64,000 bases of DNA from Celeribacter ethanolicus (GTDB lineage: Bacteria > Pseudomonadota > Alphaproteobacteria > Rhodobacterales > Rhodobacteraceae). The notes below the pieces were generated by a model. It saw only the letters and a program-made list of their open reading frames with translations, was not told the origin of the DNA and ran no database searches. The translations under genes were made by a program, and so were the position numbers. Location of the stretch: positions 186,001 through 250,000 of the forward strand of contig NZ_LRUC01000006.1 of the NCBI RefSeq assembly GCF_001550095.1, written 5' to 3'. Positions 46,113 through 54,261 of the stretch are shown one piece after another (position 1 is the first letter of the stretch; each line of letters begins with the position of its first letter).

Positions 46113-46338
46113 GCTCCGCCAAAACGGCGCCTGCGGTGACGGGGGTGGCGTCGTCGACGCTGTAGCCTTTGAAGGTGCCCGCGATGTCGGCGGTCACTGC
46201 GATGAAGGTTTTCATCACTTCGATCAGGCCGATCTGATCGCCGATGGCCACCGCATCCCCCGGTGCCTTAAAGGGCGGCTCCTCGGGGGAGGGCTTGTGA
46301 TAAAAGGTGCCGGGGAGGGGGGACTGGATGTCGCTCAT
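46105..46338 (-). CDS. Minimal biotin carrier protein (BCCP-like)
   Basis: A 77-residue biotinyl domain. The usual EAMKM motif appears as EVMKT, with biotin-accepting lysine K43. It lacks the N-terminal region of housekeeping AccB (about 150 residues), so it is a free-standing carrier. It overlaps the biotin carboxylase by eight bases and follows pxpA by 29. Confidence 0.88.
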   Translation of the reverse strand: MSDIQSPLPGTFYHKPSPEEPPFKAPGDAVAIGDQIGLIEVMKTFIAVTADIAGTFKGYSVDDATPVTAGAVLAELD

Positions 46339-46367
46339 GATGTGGTTTCCCTGTTGTTTGGACCGGT

Positions 46368-47147
46368 TCAGGCGGTCTCGAGCACGGCGGAGGCCGGTGC
46401 GATGTTGATCCCGTTTCCGGTGAGAGCGGTGCGAATGGCGCGCCCGATCTCAACCGCGCCGGGGGTGTCGGAATGGAAACAGATGGACTCGAACGCGATG
46501 TCGATATCTTTGCCGGTGACGGTGGTCACCTTGCCTTCGACGCAGGCACGCAGACATTTCCGGGCGATCTCTTCGGGATCGGGCCGACCGACGCGGCGGG
46601 TGAAGACGATGGACCCGTCGTCGCCATAGTCGCGGTCGGCGTAGAATTCCCGGATCACCGGCTGGCCCAGACGTTTGGCGACCTCGTAGGTTTTCGAGGT
46701 CCCCATGCAAAAGATCAAGAGATCGCCGCTGATCGCCGCCAGACTTTCGATCATGTGGCGCGACAGGTCTTCGTTGACGGCGGCCTCCATGTAGAGCGCG
46801 CCGTGAGGTTTGACGTGCTGGAGGCGAATGCCGTGACGGCGCCCGAATTCGCGCACCGCGCCGACCTGATAGATGATGTCATTGACCAGCTCTTCGGGGG
46901 TGGTCTTGATGTAGCGGCGGCCAAAGCCCTGAAGATCGCGGTAGCCGGGATGCGCGCCAAGGCCCACGCCGTAGGTCTGCGCCAGTTTGATCACCCGATC
47001 CATGGAGTTCGGATCGCCGGCATGAAACCCGGCCGCGATATTGGCCGAGGAGATCAGAGCCATCAGCTCTTCATCGGGGGCGTCGCTCAGAACCCAATGT
47101 CCGAAGCCCTCTCCCATGTCGCAATTCAAATCGATGATCTTTCGCAT
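46368..47147 (-). CDS. pxpA: 5-oxoprolinase subunit A (LamB/YcsF family)
   Basis: A 259-residue protein beginning [16 protein letters not shown], the LamB/YcsF signature, followed by [38 protein letters not shown] and a C-terminal [14 protein letters not shown]. It is the hydrolytic subunit of PxpABC. It is the first gene of the eight-gene leftward run and faces a LysR-type gene across a 321-base gap. Confidence 0.93.
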   Translation of the reverse strand: MRKIIDLNCDMGEGFGHWVLSDAPDEELMALISSANIAAGFHAGDPNSMDRVIKLAQTYGVGLGAHPGYRDLQGFGRRYIKTTPEELVNDIIYQVGAVREFGRRHGIRLQHVKPHGALYMEAAVNEDLSRHMIESLAAISGDLLIFCMGTSKTYEVAKRLGQPVIREFYADRDYGDDGSIVFTRRVGRPDPEEIARKCLRACVEGKVTTVTGKDIDIAFESICFHSDTPGAVEIGRAIRTALTGNGINIAPASAVLETA

Positions 47148-47468
47148 GTTCGGTCCTTAATTTCTTTGGACCCATCCTCTGAAAAAAATCTTCCTGTTGT
47201 AAAATTCAAAATATTGTTTGTGCGTTATCGAAAAATCAAAATAAACTTTTTGGAAATGGATGATCTGAATATCGTCTATAACAGGTGTTTGTCGCATTTA
47301 TGGGCGGTTTCTGAACGAAATCGCCTTTGGGTAGTTTGATTTTCCAGATAATGCCTATCTTAAAAATCGAATTTTACGTTTCATCTGTGATGCGGCAGGA
47401 TGTTTCGAAATAGCTCTCCGGAAGGCTTCGGAGAATCCGAACGGGACAGCGTGAACAGGACGGGCCTC
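47148..47468. other. AT-rich divergent promoter region between pxpA and the LysR gene
   Basis: This 321-base region is clearly richer in A and T than its surroundings and has no convincing gene. It should hold both promoters and the LysR binding site. Confidence 0.65.
47346..47360. promoter_or_regulatory. Candidate LysR-type binding site
   Basis: AGATA-ATGCC-TATCT is a perfect interrupted palindrome of the size and shape of LysR-family sites, between the divergent pxpA and LysR genes. Assignment is by position. Confidence 0.4.
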
Positions 47469-48386
47469 ATGAACTTGCGTCAGCTCAAATACTTCATCGC
47501 CACAGCCGAGCTTGGTCAGGTCAGTCGTGCGGCCAGCGAACTCAGGATTTCGCAAAGCTCGATCACCACCGCCGTGCGCGAATTGGAGCAGGATCTCGAT
47601 GTGATTCTCTTCGTGCGCACAGCCCATGGCATGGAGCTGACCCCGCCGGGGCGGGAGCTTTTGGGCGCGGCGCGCGAGATCATGGAAAAGGTCGAGATGG
47701 CGCGCAATGTGGTGCAGAGCCATTCGGAGATCGAGGGCACGATCAACATCGCCGCCACTTATACGGTGATCGGGTATTTCCTGCCCTACCATCTTGACCG
47801 GCTGAACCACCGCTTTCCAAAGCTCGACATCCGGCTCAGCGAGTTGAACCGGGAGAGCATTGAGGAGGGGCTGATCACCAACCGGTTCGACATGGCGGTG
47901 CTGCTGACCTCGAACACCGCCAATCCCGAGCTTGAAACCCAGACGCTTCTCCGGTCGCAACGGCGTCTCTGGGTGCCGCAGAACCATCCGTTGCAGCTCA
48001 AGGGGCTGGCGACATTCGCGGAGATCGCGGAAGAGGATTACATCATGCTGACCGTCGACGAGGCCGCGCATACCTCGATGAAATACTGGGGGCCGACGGG
48101 GCTGTCGCCCAAGATCAAGCTGCGGACCTCCTCCACCGAGGCTGTGCGCTCCATGGTTGCCAACGGGCAGGGGGTGACGATCCTCTCGGACATGGTGCAC
48201 CGGCCCTGGTCGCTCGAGGGGCGGCGGATCGGCACGGTGACGACCGATCTGGAGATCCCGTCGATGGATGTCGGCCTCGCCTGGCACAAGGGGCAGGCGT
48301 GGAGCGAGGCGACGCGGGTGTTCTACGAGTATTTCACCGAAGTGTTCCTGGAACCGCAGATGGGTCATCAGGCACAGCGGGTCTGA
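47469..48386 (+). CDS. LysR-family transcriptional regulator
   Basis: A 305-residue regulator starting MNLRQLKYFIATAELGQVSRAASELRISQ, the winged helix-turn-helix, followed by a substrate-binding-like effector domain. The ATG at 47469 is preferred; a GTG at 47451 is possible. It is divergent from pxpA, the classic layout in which a LysR protein activates the neighbouring operon. Confidence 0.92.
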   Translation: MNLRQLKYFIATAELGQVSRAASELRISQSSITTAVRELEQDLDVILFVRTAHGMELTPPGRELLGAAREIMEKVEMARNVVQSHSEIEGTINIAATYTVIGYFLPYHLDRLNHRFPKLDIRLSELNRESIEEGLITNRFDMAVLLTSNTANPELETQTLLRSQRRLWVPQNHPLQLKGLATFAEIAEEDYIMLTVDEAAHTSMKYWGPTGLSPKIKLRTSSTEAVRSMVANGQGVTILSDMVHRPWSLEGRRIGTVTTDLEIPSMDVGLAWHKGQAWSEATRVFYEYFTEVFLEPQMGHQAQRV

Positions 48387-48404
48387 TGCGCGGGCCTGCC
48401 CCCT

Positions 48405-48917
48405 TCAGAGGTAGCTCGTCGGAATTGCCGTGGTGAATTTCAACTCTTCCATCGAGATCATCGAATTGACCTGGCTGAATTCGAGCTTCTGGATCATCTG
48501 TTTGTAAACCGCATCGTAGGAGGCCATGTCCGGCACCACGACCTTGAGGATGTAATCCACTGTGCCAGTGAGGCGATAGGCCTCCATCACCTCGGGGATC
48601 TCGTCGATCAGTTCACGAAACCTGTTGAGCCAGTCGATCTCATGGTGCGAAGTGCTGACCCCGATGAACACTGTGAGGGGTACATTGGCGCGGGTCTGAT
48701 CCACGAGGGCGACACGTTTCTTGATCACCCCCGCCTCTTCCATCCGCTTGATCCGCCGCCAGCACGGGTTGGTCGACAGGCCCACCGCCTCGGAAATCGC
48801 CTGAATCGGCGTGTCGCTGTCCTCTTGCAAAAGTGTGAGGATTTGCTGGTCGATCTCATCGAAGGTCATGCTTTCGATCGGCTTCGATCCGGTTTTGCGG
48901 GGGCGGGTCTCTGTCAT
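48405..48917 (-). CDS. Lrp/AsnC-family transcriptional regulator
   Basis: A 170-residue regulator with an N-terminal helix-turn-helix (IDQQILTLLQEDSDTPIQAISEAVGLSTNPCWRRIKRMEEAGVI pattern, residues about 22-65) and a C-terminal RAM ligand domain (GTVDYILKVVVPDM). Its ATG overlaps the stop of the VOC gene, so it is the last gene of an SDR-VOC-Lrp operon. Lrp-type proteins usually sense amino acids and act on adjacent genes, here possibly the divergent cluster starting at 50.7 kb. Confidence 0.9.
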   Translation of the reverse strand: MTETRPRKTGSKPIESMTFDEIDQQILTLLQEDSDTPIQAISEAVGLSTNPCWRRIKRMEEAGVIKKRVALVDQTRANVPLTVFIGVSTSHHEIDWLNRFRELIDEIPEVMEAYRLTGTVDYILKVVVPDMASYDAVYKQMIQKLEFSQVNSMISMEELKFTTAIPTSYL

Positions 48918-49774
48918 GCGGGAACAAACTCCAAAATTACACCTGCTGAAAATTCGGGACCAACGGCGAGGCCGTCGGTGGTCTCACACATGGCCACATT
49001 CGCATCCGTAAGGCAATGCTTTGCGGCGTCCATGTCGCGGACCTTTAGGCGCAGCGCCGTGAAGGCGCCTTTCGCGGTGCCGGTCAGGTCGAGGCCGGGA
49101 TAGAGCGCGGCCATGCGCGCCGCCGTGGCGAGGATCAGGGGGGCAGAGTTCGGGCCGGTTTCAATCACCGTCAGCCCGTCTTCGGTATGTACAGTGCCCT
49201 TGGCCCATAGGCGCGCAAAGCCTAGGGCGTCTTCTTCGGGTGTCTCGGAGATCGCAAGGATCGCGTCAATACCGCAAACGGTATTGGGGTGCTCCAGAAG
49301 CTCGGGAATCCAAACCGTTTCGCGGGTTTTGTGCTGGCACATGAAGACCATGCCAAATGGGGTCTCCTCGGGGGTAAAGTTGACGGTGGAAAAGGCGGCG
49401 ATGCCTTCGCAACCATCGGGCAGCGGCACCGGGCGCGAGAAACTTCCGAGCCCCTGCGTGGTGATGCCCAGATCGCCAAGCGCTTTTGCGGCGGCTTCGG
49501 CGTCGTCGATCCGGCAGGCGATGGCATGAAGCCCCTGTCCCATGGTGGCCAAAGTCTCCCGGCGCGAGGCGTTCAGCTCGGTCGGCGTCAGAATGCCCAA
49601 GAGTTCGAAATAGTCGTCCGGGAACATGATCGTGTAATTCGCCGTGCCCTTGGCGGCGGAATGGGTGCCGCGCGGCGACAGGGTGAAGCCAAGCGCCTGA
49701 TACTGCGCGGCGGCGCTGTCGAGATCGTCAACGAGGGCAAAGCAATGGTCGATGCCTTTGATGGGATGGGTCAT
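48914..49774 (-). CDS. VOC/glyoxalase-like protein
   Basis: A 286-residue protein starting IKGIDHCFALVDDLDSAAAQYQALGF, typical of the vicinal-oxygen-chelate fold, with a second half-module ending GVILEFVPA. Possible metal ligands include H10 and E57. Such proteins are dioxygenases, lyases or binding proteins; no substrate can be assigned. It lies between the SDR and Lrp genes. Confidence 0.75.
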   Translation of the reverse strand: MTHPIKGIDHCFALVDDLDSAAAQYQALGFTLSPRGTHSAAKGTANYTIMFPDDYFELLGILTPTELNASRRETLATMGQGLHAIACRIDDAEAAAKALGDLGITTQGLGSFSRPVPLPDGCEGIAAFSTVNFTPEETPFGMVFMCQHKTRETVWIPELLEHPNTVCGIDAILAISETPEEDALGFARLWAKGTVHTEDGLTVIETGPNSAPLILATAARMAALYPGLDLTGTAKGAFTALRLKVRDMDAAKHCLTDANVAMCETTDGLAVGPEFSAGVILEFVPA

Positions 49775-49798
49775 GTGCGTGTCCCTTTATATATGCGT

Positions 49799-50509
49799 TT
49801 AGGTGCGAACGGGGCTCAGAACGATTTCCGGCAGGCAGATGCCGGGCTGCATTTCGGCGACGAAGAGCGCGGTTTTCGCCATATCCTCCGGTTGGATCAT
49901 CGCGGCCATTTGTGCGGCATCGAAGCCGGGGCGTTTCGCCAAAAGCGGCGTCGCCACCTCGGCGGGGCAAAGGGCGGTGGAGCGGATGCCGTTCTTGCCC
50001 TCCTCGTCATTGAGGCTGAGCGAGAGATCGGATAGCGCATGTTTCGAGGCGCCATAGACCACGCCGCTGACCGGTGAATGAAACCGCCCGGCCCAGCTCG
50101 ACGTATGGATCATCACGCCGTCTTTCTGGGCGCGCATGATCGGCAGGCAGGCGGCGATCACATTGAGCGCACCGGTGATGTTCACGTCGATCACCCGATC
50201 CCAGCTCTCCCAATCGAGATCGGCCCAACTGCGTTTCGGGATGTTCAGCCCGGCATTGTTGCACAGCACATGCAGCCCGCCCGACCAGTCCGCGATCTTT
50301 TGTGCGGCCTCGACCATGCCTGCGCGGTCGGTGATGTCACCGGGCAGGACCAGAGCAGCCTCGGGATCGGGCAGGGCGGCGGCTACGGCCTCAAGGCTGT
50401 CACGCCCTCGTGCAGTCAGCGCCACGCGATACCCGGCCTCCGCAAACCCCCGTACCATGGCGGCGCCGATGCCGGACCCCGCGCCGGTGATCCATGCGGT
50501 TTTCAACAT
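49799..50509 (-). CDS. Short-chain dehydrogenase/reductase
   Basis: A 236-residue classical SDR. The cofactor motif TGAGSGIG is at 8-15, NNAG at 84-87, and the catalytic Y152-x3-K156 lies in VYGASKH. D58 in GDIT is the usual adenine-binding aspartate position. It is the first gene of the leftward operon and divergent from the peptide-type transporter. Confidence 0.9.
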   Translation of the reverse strand: MLKTAWITGAGSGIGAAMVRGFAEAGYRVALTARGRDSLEAVAAALPDPEAALVLPGDITDRAGMVEAAQKIADWSGGLHVLCNNAGLNIPKRSWADLDWESWDRVIDVNITGALNVIAACLPIMRAQKDGVMIHTSSWAGRFHSPVSGVVYGASKHALSDLSLSLNDEEGKNGIRSTALCPAEVATPLLAKRPGFDAAQMAAMIQPEDMAKTALFVAEMQPGICLPEIVLSPVRT

Positions 50510-50570
50510 ATGTTCTTTCCCAGTGTTTCTAGATTTCCAGGAATTTTAGCACCAATATTTAATCATTGTG

Positions 50571-50585
50571 TAGAATTATTTTCCA
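50571..50585. promoter_or_regulatory. Possible Lrp-type binding site
   Basis: TAGAATTATTTTCCA agrees with the Lrp consensus YAGHAWATTWTDCTR at 12 of 15 positions. It lies in the AT-rich gap between the divergent operons, one of which encodes an Lrp protein. Confidence 0.35.
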
Positions 50586-50707
50586 ATCTTATATCAAAAA
50601 TTGGTTTTTGATGTTGACGTATGCGGCAAGCTTCCGTCAGGTGAGGGGGCAAGACGACCGCAGAGGCCCGTAAACGGGCGATCAACCGACCGGGAGAACC
50701 AGACAAG

Positions 50708-52321
50708 ATGACTTTCACGATGAAACAGGCGGGCACGATGAAGCAGGCGGGGCTGGCGCTCGCCATGACCGGGGCCCTGAGTTCCGTGGCCTTTGCGGCC
50801 CATGCGGAGGAAGAGGTCCAGAAGGGCGGCACCGCCGTCATCCACATGATTTCCGAACAGCGCATCCTCAATCCGGGTCTGCGCGCCTCCACCGGGGTCT
50901 ATAATATCACCGGCAAGATCATGGAGCCGCTGATCGACAAGAGCTATGAGGGCTATGAGCCGGTGCTGGCAACCGAATGGTCCGGCTCCGACGACGGCCT
51001 GACGATCACGCTCAAATTGCGGGAAGGGGTGAGATGGCACGATGGCGTGGATTTCACCTGTGACGACGTGGCGTTTTCGGCGATGGAGCTTTGGAAAAAG
51101 CTGCTGAACTACTCCTCCGCGCTTCAGGCCAACCTTGAAAGCGTCGATTGCCCGGACCCGCACACGGCGGTGTTCAACTATTCGAAACCGATGCCGCTCG
51201 AACTCTTCGTCGCCGCCATGCCCGATCTGGGTCACCCGGTGCCGAAACATCTGTTTGAGGGCACGGATATTCTCAAGAACGAGTATAACACCGCGCCTGT
51301 CGGCACCGGCCCGTTCAAATTTGTCGAATACGAGCGCGGTCAATATGTGATGGCCGAAAAGAACGAGGACTATTGGCGCGAGGGCTATCCCTATCTCGAC
51401 CGCATCGTCTGGCGTTTCATCAAGGACAAGTCCGCCGCAGCCGCCGCCTTGGAGGCGGGTGAGGTGCAGGAATCCGGTTTCATCGGCGTCTCCATGGCCG
51501 ATGTCGAACGGTTCAGCCAGGATGACCGGTTCGAGGTCGGCACTATGGGCTATGAAAACAACGTCGCCCACTCGACCGTCGAGTTCAACCATCGCAACCC
51601 GATCCTCGCTGACCGGAAAGTGCGTCAGGCGATGTATCACGGGCTCGACATCGACTATGCGATCAAGACCATCATGCATGGCTATGCGAAACCGGGGCGC
51701 GGCCCGATCCCCAGCGCCGGTGGCATCAACTACACCGACGATGTGCCGATCTATGACTATGACCCGGAACTGGCCAAGCAGATGCTCGACGAGGCGGGGT
51801 ATCCGGTTCTGGAAGACGGCTATCGCTTCCACCTGCGCCACCGTCCGGCGCCCTGGGGTGAGTATACCCAGCTCTGGGCCGAATATTATGCGCAGGCGAT
51901 GAAAGAGATCGGCATCGACGTCGAGATTCTGACCAACGACGCGCCGGGCTTCTTGAACGGTGTCTATCGCGACCACGATTTCGACACGGCGAACGGCTGG
52001 CACCAGTTCCGCTCCGACCCGGCCGTCTCCACCATGGTGTGGCTGCGCTCCGGTCAGCCGGAAGGCACGCCCTGGACCAACCAGTTCGGCTGGAAGGATG
52101 AGGAGATGGACGCGATGATCGACGCCGCCGCCTCCGAGCTTGATGTCGAGAAACGCGCCGCGATGTATCACGAGATTCAGGCCAGAGAAATGGAAGAACT
52201 GCCGGTGATCTTCGCAATCGAACACCCGTTCATCTCGGTCACCTCCAAAAAGCTCCACAACCACCACAATACGCCGCGGTGGAACTCGTCGAGCTGGTAC
52301 GATCTCTGGCTCGAACAGTGA
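50708..52321 (+). CDS. Oligopeptide-type ABC transporter substrate-binding protein (family 5)
   Basis: A 537-residue periplasmic binding protein of the DppA/OppA family. Its signal peptide (about residues 1-37) contains a duplicated MKQAG, and EEEVQKGGTAVIHM begins the mature part. Family features include LREGVRWHDGVDFTCDDVAFS, TGPFKFVEYERGQYVMAEKN and FNHRNPILADRKVRQAMYHG. It heads an operon whose other members point to a cyclic sulfur/nitrogen amino-acid derivative rather than a simple peptide. Confidence 0.92.
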   Translation: MTFTMKQAGTMKQAGLALAMTGALSSVAFAAHAEEEVQKGGTAVIHMISEQRILNPGLRASTGVYNITGKIMEPLIDKSYEGYEPVLATEWSGSDDGLTITLKLREGVRWHDGVDFTCDDVAFSAMELWKKLLNYSSALQANLESVDCPDPHTAVFNYSKPMPLELFVAAMPDLGHPVPKHLFEGTDILKNEYNTAPVGTGPFKFVEYERGQYVMAEKNEDYWREGYPYLDRIVWRFIKDKSAAAAALEAGEVQESGFIGVSMADVERFSQDDRFEVGTMGYENNVAHSTVEFNHRNPILADRKVRQAMYHGLDIDYAIKTIMHGYAKPGRGPIPSAGGINYTDDVPIYDYDPELAKQMLDEAGYPVLEDGYRFHLRHRPAPWGEYTQLWAEYYAQAMKEIGIDVEILTNDAPGFLNGVYRDHDFDTANGWHQFRSDPAVSTMVWLRSGQPEGTPWTNQFGWKDEEMDAMIDAAASELDVEKRAAMYHEIQAREMEELPVIFAIEHPFISVTSKKLHNHHNTPRWNSSSWYDLWLEQ

Positions 52322-52331
52322 TCTGACGCCG

Positions 52332-52364
52332 GCGGGCGCGTCGTCCCTGCGCGCCCGCTCTTTT
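52332..52364 (+). terminator. Attenuator-type hairpin after the binding-protein gene
   Basis: GCGGGCGCG (52332-52340) and CGCGCCCGC (52350-52358) form a perfect 9-bp stem followed by TCTTTT. It probably reduces but does not stop transcription into the permease genes. Confidence 0.65.
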
Positions 52365-52399
52365 GACATTTGCCCATGATCCCGAAGGATCCAAAGACA

Positions 52400-53389
52400 A
52401 TGACACTGCACATGCCCCCGATCCTGACCTACGCGCTGAGGCGTCTGGTTCAGGCCATTCCCGTGGTCATCCTGATCATGATCGGCACATTTCTTTTGCT
52501 CAAACTGGCCCCCGGCGACACGGTCGATGCGCTTGTCGGCGACATGGGCGGCGCGGATGCCGCCTTCATCGCGCGGCTTCGGGCCGAATACGGTCTCGAC
52601 CAACCCATTTGGGTGCAGCTCTGGCGCTATATGGTCAAACTGGCGAGCTTCGATTTCGGCTGGTCCTTTGTCTATGAGCAACCCGTCGCGACCGTTTTGA
52701 TGGACCGGGTCGGCACCACGCTGATGCTGATGGCCGCCTCTTTGAGTATCGCCTTTACCGCGGGGATCGTTTTGGGCGCCATTGCCGCACGCCGCGCCTA
52801 TTCCGCGACCGACAACCTGATTTCCATCCTCGGCCTCGTGTTCTACGCCACACCGTCGTTCTTCCTGTCGCTGATGCTGATGCTGGTCTTCTCCGTGAAA
52901 CTCGGCTGGCTGCCCGTCGGCGGGATCAAGACCATCGCCGCCTTCTACACCGGCTGGGATCACGTCTGGGATGTGGTGCGCCACCTGATCATGCCGACCA
53001 CCGCTTTGTCTCTGATCTATCTGGCGTTTTATCTGCGCCTGATGCGGGCCTCCGTGATGGAAGTTGCCGATCTCGATTACGTCCGCACCGCCCGCGCCAA
53101 GGGCGCCCGCGAAGGCCGTCTCATGACCCACCACATCATGCGCAACGCACTCCTGCCGGTGGTCACGCTTTTGGGGCTGCAATTCTCCACCGTTCTGGGC
53201 GGTTCCATCGTGGTTGAAACCATCTTCACCCTGCCGGGACTTGGGCAGCTCGCCTACCAGTCCGTCGTCCAGCGCGACATGAACACTTTGATGGGCATCA
53301 TTTTTCTCTGTGCCATCATCGTGGTCGTCGTCAATTTCCTCACCGACCTGCTCTACGCACGTCTCGACAGCCGGATCGAACTCGCATGA
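52400..53389 (+). CDS. Oligopeptide-type ABC transporter permease (DppB family)
   Basis: A 329-residue permease with six membrane segments, the N-terminal RRLVQAIPVVILIMIGTFLLLKLAPGD pattern and coupling region YVRTARAKGAREGRLMTHHIMRNALLPV. The ATG at 52400 is chosen on the AAGGA upstream; an ATG at 52376 is possible. It overlaps the next permease by four bases. Confidence 0.93.
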   Translation: MTLHMPPILTYALRRLVQAIPVVILIMIGTFLLLKLAPGDTVDALVGDMGGADAAFIARLRAEYGLDQPIWVQLWRYMVKLASFDFGWSFVYEQPVATVLMDRVGTTLMLMAASLSIAFTAGIVLGAIAARRAYSATDNLISILGLVFYATPSFFLSLMLMLVFSVKLGWLPVGGIKTIAAFYTGWDHVWDVVRHLIMPTTALSLIYLAFYLRLMRASVMEVADLDYVRTARAKGAREGRLMTHHIMRNALLPVVTLLGLQFSTVLGGSIVVETIFTLPGLGQLAYQSVVQRDMNTLMGIIFLCAIIVVVVNFLTDLLYARLDSRIELA

Positions 53390-54261
53390 CCCTCGCCGAT
53401 ACTGAAATCGCCCCGCCCGAGCCGCCGCGCTATGTCATGTTCTGGCGCCGCTACAAACGCAACCGCGCCGCTCTGCTTGGCCTCTTCCTGTTTGCCCTTG
53501 TCGTGCTGATGGCATTGACCGCTGGCATCATTGATCCCGGCGATCCGCTCCGCCGCGCGGGCGAGCCGCTGACCCCGCCCTTCATGAACTGGGACACGCC
53601 CCTCGGTACCGATCAGCTTGGCCGTGATGTGCTCTCCGGTGTCTTCTACGGTGCCCGTATCTCGCTTTTGATTGGCGTCGTTGCCACGCTTGTCGCCATC
53701 GTGATTGGCGTCGTCATCGGCGCGCTGGCGGGTTACTTTGGCGGCTGGGTCGATGACGTGCTGATGCGCATCACCGAGGCCTTTCAAACCATCCCGAACT
53801 TTGTCCTTTTGCTGACGCTCGTCGCCATCATGGGATCGAAAATCGAATGGATCACCATCGCCATCGGCATCGTCAGTTGGACCGCGCCTGCCCGTATGGT
53901 GCGTGCCGAATTTATGTCGCTGCGGCATCGAGAATTCGTCGATGCCGCCCGCAATCTCGGCGTGTCGAACACCTCGATCATCTTTCGCGAAATCCTGCCC
54001 AACGCCATGCCGCCGATCGTGGTTTACGCCTCCGTCATCATGGCGTTGTCGATCCTGATGGAAAGCGCTCTGGCCTTTCTCGCACTGGGCGATCCGAACT
54101 ACGCGAGTTGGGGCAATATGATCGGCCAGGGCCGCGCCGTGCTGCGCTCCGCGCCTTACTGCGCCGTGATCCCCGGCATCGCGATCATTCTGACTGTGCT
54201 GTCCTTCTCGCTTCTGGGCGAGGGGCTCAACGATGCGCTCAATCCGAGGCAGAAGAAATGA
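53386..54261 (+). CDS. Oligopeptide-type ABC transporter permease (DppC family)
   Basis: A 291-residue permease with the DppC pattern: RYKRNRAALLGLFLFALVVL, GTDQLGRDVLSGVFYGARISLLIG and the coupling motif EFVDAARNLGVSNTSIIFREILPN. It overlaps both neighbours by four bases. Confidence 0.94.
   Translation: MTLADTEIAPPEPPRYVMFWRRYKRNRAALLGLFLFALVVLMALTAGIIDPGDPLRRAGEPLTPPFMNWDTPLGTDQLGRDVLSGVFYGARISLLIGVVATLVAIVIGVVIGALAGYFGGWVDDVLMRITEAFQTIPNFVLLLTLVAIMGSKIEWITIAIGIVSWTAPARMVRAEFMSLRHREFVDAARNLGVSNTSIIFREILPNAMPPIVVYASVIMALSILMESALAFLALGDPNYASWGNMIGQGRAVLRSAPYCAVIPGIAIILTVLSFSLLGEGLNDALNPRQKK

Noticed and set aside
44727-46338. Housekeeping acetyl-CoA carboxylase accBC
   Set aside because: The carrier is a minimal domain with a variant motif, and both genes are embedded by overlaps in the pxp operon.
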